Shown here in pieces: positions 59,401-64,000 of a DNA stretch of 64,000 bases. The notes under the pieces were generated by a model. That model ran no database searches and was not told the origin of the DNA. It saw only the letters and a list, made by a program, of their open reading frames with translations. Position numbers and translations under genes: made by a program. Location of the stretch: positions 11,924,643-11,988,642 of the forward strand of contig CM037845.1 in NCBI GenBank assembly GCA_021234535.1. The letters run 5' to 3'. The stretch comes from Stichopus chloronotus (taxonomy: Eukaryota > Echinodermata > Holothuroidea > Aspidochirotida > Stichopodidae). Position 1 is the first letter of the stretch. Each line of letters begins with the position of its first letter.

Positions 59401-61680
59401 GCAACGTATGTTGTTGTTATGCAACCGACCTGTAAGAAGTTAATGCCTTTTTTTCATTGGGCCTCTGATATACGTCAACAGACATGCGCGGTAACAATCA
59501 TAAAAGCATCGTCATGGAATGACATGCAATATCAGTTACATAATGGGACAGTTGTAACAAAAGAACGGTTACGATAGTAGGAGTGGATTCGTGAAAGGGG
59601 AAAGGAAATACATAGGGGGAGAGGGAGACTGTAATAGAGAGAAGTCTCTGAAAGGAGGGGGACAAGGGTGACAGACACTTAATCTGAGAAGGGAACATCG
59701 TGTGAAATTGATCCTAATTAATATTACCATAATGAATAATGTGACAATTGTTTTCGTCCCTTTTGTTCTTTCATTAAAGGTGCAGATAATTGCCATTCTG
59801 GCGAGGTGCCCCTGTTACATACCCCTGTGTCTGAAACTTGTCAAGACGTAACACACACGCTACAGTGAATGCTATACCTAAAGGCGTAACAGTGTACCGA
59901 GGAAAACAGACAGGCATATGATCTTACACAGAAATTTCCCGCAAATGATTACCATAGCTACCGCTTCTTTCCCATTCTCTGATCCAAATGATTAAATAAC
60001 TTCAGAGGTTTCTGGTTCGCTGGGCACAGTCATCACTTATGACTGCACTAGTGATAAGTGTTAACATTACTTACCCGTTTGTAATAAGTTGAAGCAAGCT
60101 TTAGGGCCATATCAATTGTGAATAAGTTTGAACTAAATTTGAAAATGATCCACACTATATCGACTCTATATAATAAGTAGTACGCTACATATAGGATGCA
60201 GTATGGTAATATTTTAAGTTTTACTTTGAGAAAAAAATAAGTTCTTTTTCACTTCCCATGCATGTATCGAGATACAAGCATGCTGTAACATATATGGAGG
60301 TAGGTGAAATTTTTACCCAAGTTCTGTTAGGAAGTGGAAGGACCAGAATTACAATATAAATACTTTTCCCTAGTCTAGGCTCCCAAGTATATAATAAGAA
60401 AAAACCTATTTGGCCTACTTAGAAACAAACAGAAACAAAAAGCTAAAATTTCCAAACCATCAAACTACTAGGTTGGATTTTAAATTATTTACAATAATTC
60501 TTACTGTTTAATAAACAGTTTCTCTTTAAAGTTTCTTATGGTGAGAGCATAGATGCTACTAATTCAATCATGTAATGACAACAGAAGTAACCGCCTTCTG
60601 TACCTCCCCGTAATAATGCCTTAATGGCATGTTTTCCTGACAGTTGGAGGGTTTCTGAAATCAAAGAGAATAAGTTTGCACTACAGGTATTTCAATCCCC
60701 ACATTTTGTTCCTAACCCAAGGTATTGCTATTGAAGAAAGACTCTTCTGGTCACGAAACATTCCCGGTTGCATCAAGGTTGCCAAAATTCCATACAATAG
60801 TGGAATTATTGCAAGAAGTCTATGTTTTTATTTGAAATTGAAGTCCTCATTTAACCTTGAAATCTGACACTAGTGAAAGTGCATATATTGGGTATTCTGT
60901 AGACTTACCTTAAAATATTATAGAAGTTAAGGTCACATCTCTTAAACTATTGTAATGTTTCTTTTAGGATAGTCAAGCTGACAAAGAAATACGAAGGATA
61001 TTCCTGACCTTGTGCCCCTTGACCCCACAGATTTCCTAAGTGCAATGAACCATTTTAAAGTATATTTCCTTTAAAAATCCATAACTTCCACACGGAACAT
61101 GCTATTGACGTATGGTTTTCACCAATAAAGAGAGTAAAATATTCCAAAGTTTTATGGAATATCAATTGCCTTTAGTGGCTGACACCTTTAACCGTTCATC
61201 CAGGCTCACTTTCGACATGCAGAATGCAGCCTCGCCCCCCCCCCCCCCCTCCCGTCCTACACTAAACACATTTCAGTATAAAACGTTTTCTTGGAATGTT
61301 GGCTTCATTTCAGAGAGGTAAAACGATTGCAACTCATTAAGGAAACAAGTTTTCCGTTTACATCGAAAAGAAAAAACTCTATTGGTAATAAAGGTTCACC
61401 ACATCTCTGGTTTCTTTCCAAAAATCAATTTCTTTCTAGTAGAGTTCATCCTAAGGTAGAGTTATACCACTCCTATTCAGTAACAGTATGCCTGATGATG
61501 CCGCGATGAACACTGGAGATGCGAAGAGGGGTTATGGGAAATCATATACCTTTCCGTCCCCCCCCCCCCCCCCGACGACTGCAATTTAGAATTTTCTCAA
61601 AAAATATGGATCTGCCACAGTTAGAGACTTCAAAATTTATTTAAAAAAATAGATTTAGCCTTTATTGATGACGTTCATTC
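56411..61680. other. Intergenic, nothing recognised
   Basis: AT-rich with C runs (58210-58226, 61236-61248, 61557-61573) and short poly-T/poly-A tracts. No exon, RNA gene or dated mobile element is supported. Confidence 0.35.
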
Positions 61681-61684
61681 ATTA

Positions 61685-62110
61685 CACCCAGGAATTTCAA
61701 GGGGCTTCGGCCCTTGGACCCCTACAGGCACCTTTCTCCTGGACTTGAAGTTATCCAACTTTGGTTTTAAACCTGCGTTTAGTCATACTTGGGGTTACCC
61801 AACTTGAATTTTAGACCTGTGTTTAGTTTATAGGATTACCCTTCAAATGCTGACTTTAGGACATTTAAATACCATAAACACAGGAGCTTTCGGGGTCTCG
61901 CCCTCTGGTTCCCAGCAGGGGGTTTGCCCCTGGTCTTGAAGTTAACTAGTTTTGGTTCTAAATCTGCGTGTATAGACAGTAGAATGAACTTCAAAATGAT
62001 GATTTTAATACATCACAATACCATAAAACCATGAACTTCAGGGGGGGGGGCCTCCCCCCTGGACCGCCACAATGGTTTTCCCCTTGGACGGTAAATTTAA
62101 AAGATTCGTT
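61685..62110. repeat. Diverged tandem repeat with GC-rich core
   Basis: Three segments (about 61690-61860, 61861-62000 and 62001-62100) share the order of a ttcaggggcttcggcccttgg-like core, a ctggacttgaagtta-like phrase and an aatttaaaaga/ttttaaacctgcg-like tail. They are decayed copies of a repeat of about 140-170 bp of unknown class. Confidence 0.5.
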
Positions 62111-64000
62111 CTCCGCGTTCGGTGGCGTCGTCGATGCCATGAGTAGTGACCGGTAGTTCCCACCTTGTACAATCAATGTGTTCCCGCAGTGCTTCCCCGA
62201 AATGAAGTATGGCGACGTCGCTGGAAGGCAATAGTTGCATGGGTGGGGGTGGGGGGGGTATCATTTTGAAGTTTACATCAACTCTACCTATTCACTGTCA
62301 TGAACTGCCTAAAGACAGGGACTTTTGGAAAATCTCAGAATTGTGGGACAGAACATACAAGTTTCTTTCTGAAATGTCAAGATATGCTTGGTACTTAGTT
62401 GTAAGCTTGATGTTACTTTTGAATCAAATTTTATTTCTTCTTTACTTTTCTTTGGCTTCGGCTCCTCCCCCCCCCCCCCTTGCTTCCTCAATCATTTTAC
62501 TCTTTTCCTTCACTCCTTTTAATTTTTTCTCTCCAAAATGTGTATTCCTTCTCCGTCTCAGTGGCTGTGGACAAGTACCATTCCCTTGCCCCATCCTTCT
62601 GCTCGGACTATGCTCTACCGTAGATTTATGCAACATGCATTCGCACGGTGTAACATCAAGACTAAAATATTGTGTACTTCCGGAGGCACTTGTCCATGCG
62701 GATTACTTCCTGTCCATGATACCGGAAGTGAGGCTTTTATGTTGAGGCCAAGGACGTACCGTACTCTCGCATTAACCTAAATAATATATTCGCTTTAAAG
62801 GGGCTTTTGCCACGGTGGAATCAAGTGCACGATTCATGTAATGTATTATAGAATATAGTCTTCGTGCACTTTGGGTTATAACATAAACGATCAGCAGTAG
62901 GTTTAACCCAAAACCTCAAAATACCTAAAATTGTCAAAGTTGCAACAAATAGACTTAGCTTTTATATTGTCAACATACATATAGGTATATTTAATGTTAC
63001 GAAAATTATGATGCAGACTTATAGGTTTATCGGGAGGGGGAAGAAAAAGGATTATTTTATCGCTACGCTTACAGTGTTGCAGTTCGAAATGGACTATTGA
63101 TGTATTAATGGCATTCATAACCTACGAAAATCTGATAATGGGATGTAAACAAACATTTACAATTTGTTATTATTAACATTTTTTGCAAGTCAATAATTTG
63201 CAAGAACAAATAAATGACTTGTAAGAACAAATTGTTAATGTGTAATACCAAATTATGATTTGTTATTACGAATTATTTGTGATAACAAATTGCCGCTTTT
63301 TCCTTGCATGACTCTTATTGTCTTTCACCCGAATGTAAAATCAAATCGTCATGCGTGATACTATTCTCAATGGACACACCCCCACCCCTCCCCCACATAT
63401 GTCCAAAATTTGCTAACAAATGTAGACTATATTTGTTTACTTACAGTATGGTAAGCAATGCAGCAATCAAAAGGTTGATCCAAGGGTAGAAAACAAGTCA
63501 CAAATAAATAATTTATGAATAAATTAGACACTTTTATTTTCTTGTTAACGCTGATACTGACATTATTACTTCCGGTTGAATCTACTGCTTTCCGACGTCT
63601 GTCATTGAAATCAAATTGAGCTGATGCATATTCATAGATGATACGTCATCATACACTCACCGAATTACTTCCTTCAAATTTCCACCCGTGATCCAAACTA
63701 TAATTTTTCCATAACGCGCAGCTTCGGTGAATTCACCTTGTAGTCAAAATGTTGCCCATATTATTAAAACAAATACATACACCGTAATTTCTTTGTATAG
63801 ACTTCGAGTACTGAAAAGAAGCAAACTTTTCTAATTCAATTACAATCATGCACTCACTATTTATCAACACACATTACGAACATTCGTCTGTAAGATTCGA
63901 TCTGGACTCGGGATGACGAATAAAGAAAAACCAACCTCAGATTTGTTAAAGTAGTATAGATTGAGGTGGATTTTGACATTCCAGCAACATTCCAGATTCC
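62111..64000. other. Window end, no gene supported
   Basis: A 178-codon open frame at 62209-62745 is driven by G and C runs and lacks features. Inverted and direct copies of tttgttatta/aataacaaa words lie at 63160-63295. Nothing else is recognised. Confidence 0.35.

Noticed and set aside
62209..62745. 178-codon plus-strand open frame
   Set aside because: It consists of Gly and Pro runs from G/C tracts plus hydrophobic pyrimidine-rich translation; no domain, splice or family support.

Overview
The window is animal nuclear DNA: AT-rich, with split genes, GT-AG introns up to about 14 kb, many relics of mobile elements and many long C or G runs. The repeat content and the mixture of gene families suggest a marine invertebrate, possibly an echinoderm such as a sea cucumber. 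No sequence here proves the species. Three genes were reconstructed by reading exons across splice sites with consistent phases. The human proteins used for comparison were recalled, not searched.

Region 1 (about 1-10,090, minus strand): the first five coding exons of an ARFGEF3 (BIG3)-like gene, covering residues 1-194 of the N-terminal dimerisation (DCB-type) region. Three arrays of a 145-bp tandem repeat lie within or next to its introns. Region 2 (10,091-17,292): about 7 kb between the two divergent genes. It holds a LINE relic, a 24-bp perfect palindrome, a CRE-like octamer and two inverted-repeat elements. Region 3 (17,293-19,618, plus strand): a complete three-exon LYRM2 gene, a small mitochondrial LYR-motif protein of 86 residues. 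Region 4 (about 19,860-29,900): a 5'-truncated LINE relic, a large opposite-orientation block of the 145-bp repeat, a TTAA-flanked MITE and a perfect GAT repeat.

Region 5 (29,927-55,451, minus strand): a six-exon secreted zinc metalloprotease of about 505 residues. It has a signal peptide, a prodomain with an FxGD aspartate switch, a furin-type site, an astacin catalytic domain and a C-terminal kringle. The astacin-kringle arrangement is unusual. Its introns carry two hAT-type MITEs with perfect 8-bp target duplications and two TTAA-flanked MITEs. Region 6 (55,452-64,000): a candidate TATA box upstream of the protease, a few unassigned open stretches and low-complexity sequence, with no gene I can name.

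The most unusual signal is the 145-bp repeat. Its core carries nuclear-receptor half-sites (AGGTCA) spaced as DR1-DR4-DR4. The blocks have recurring hairpin-bearing end modules with short inverted repeats, which suggests a mobile element that spreads clusters of receptor-like sites. The three genes show no evident functional link to one another.
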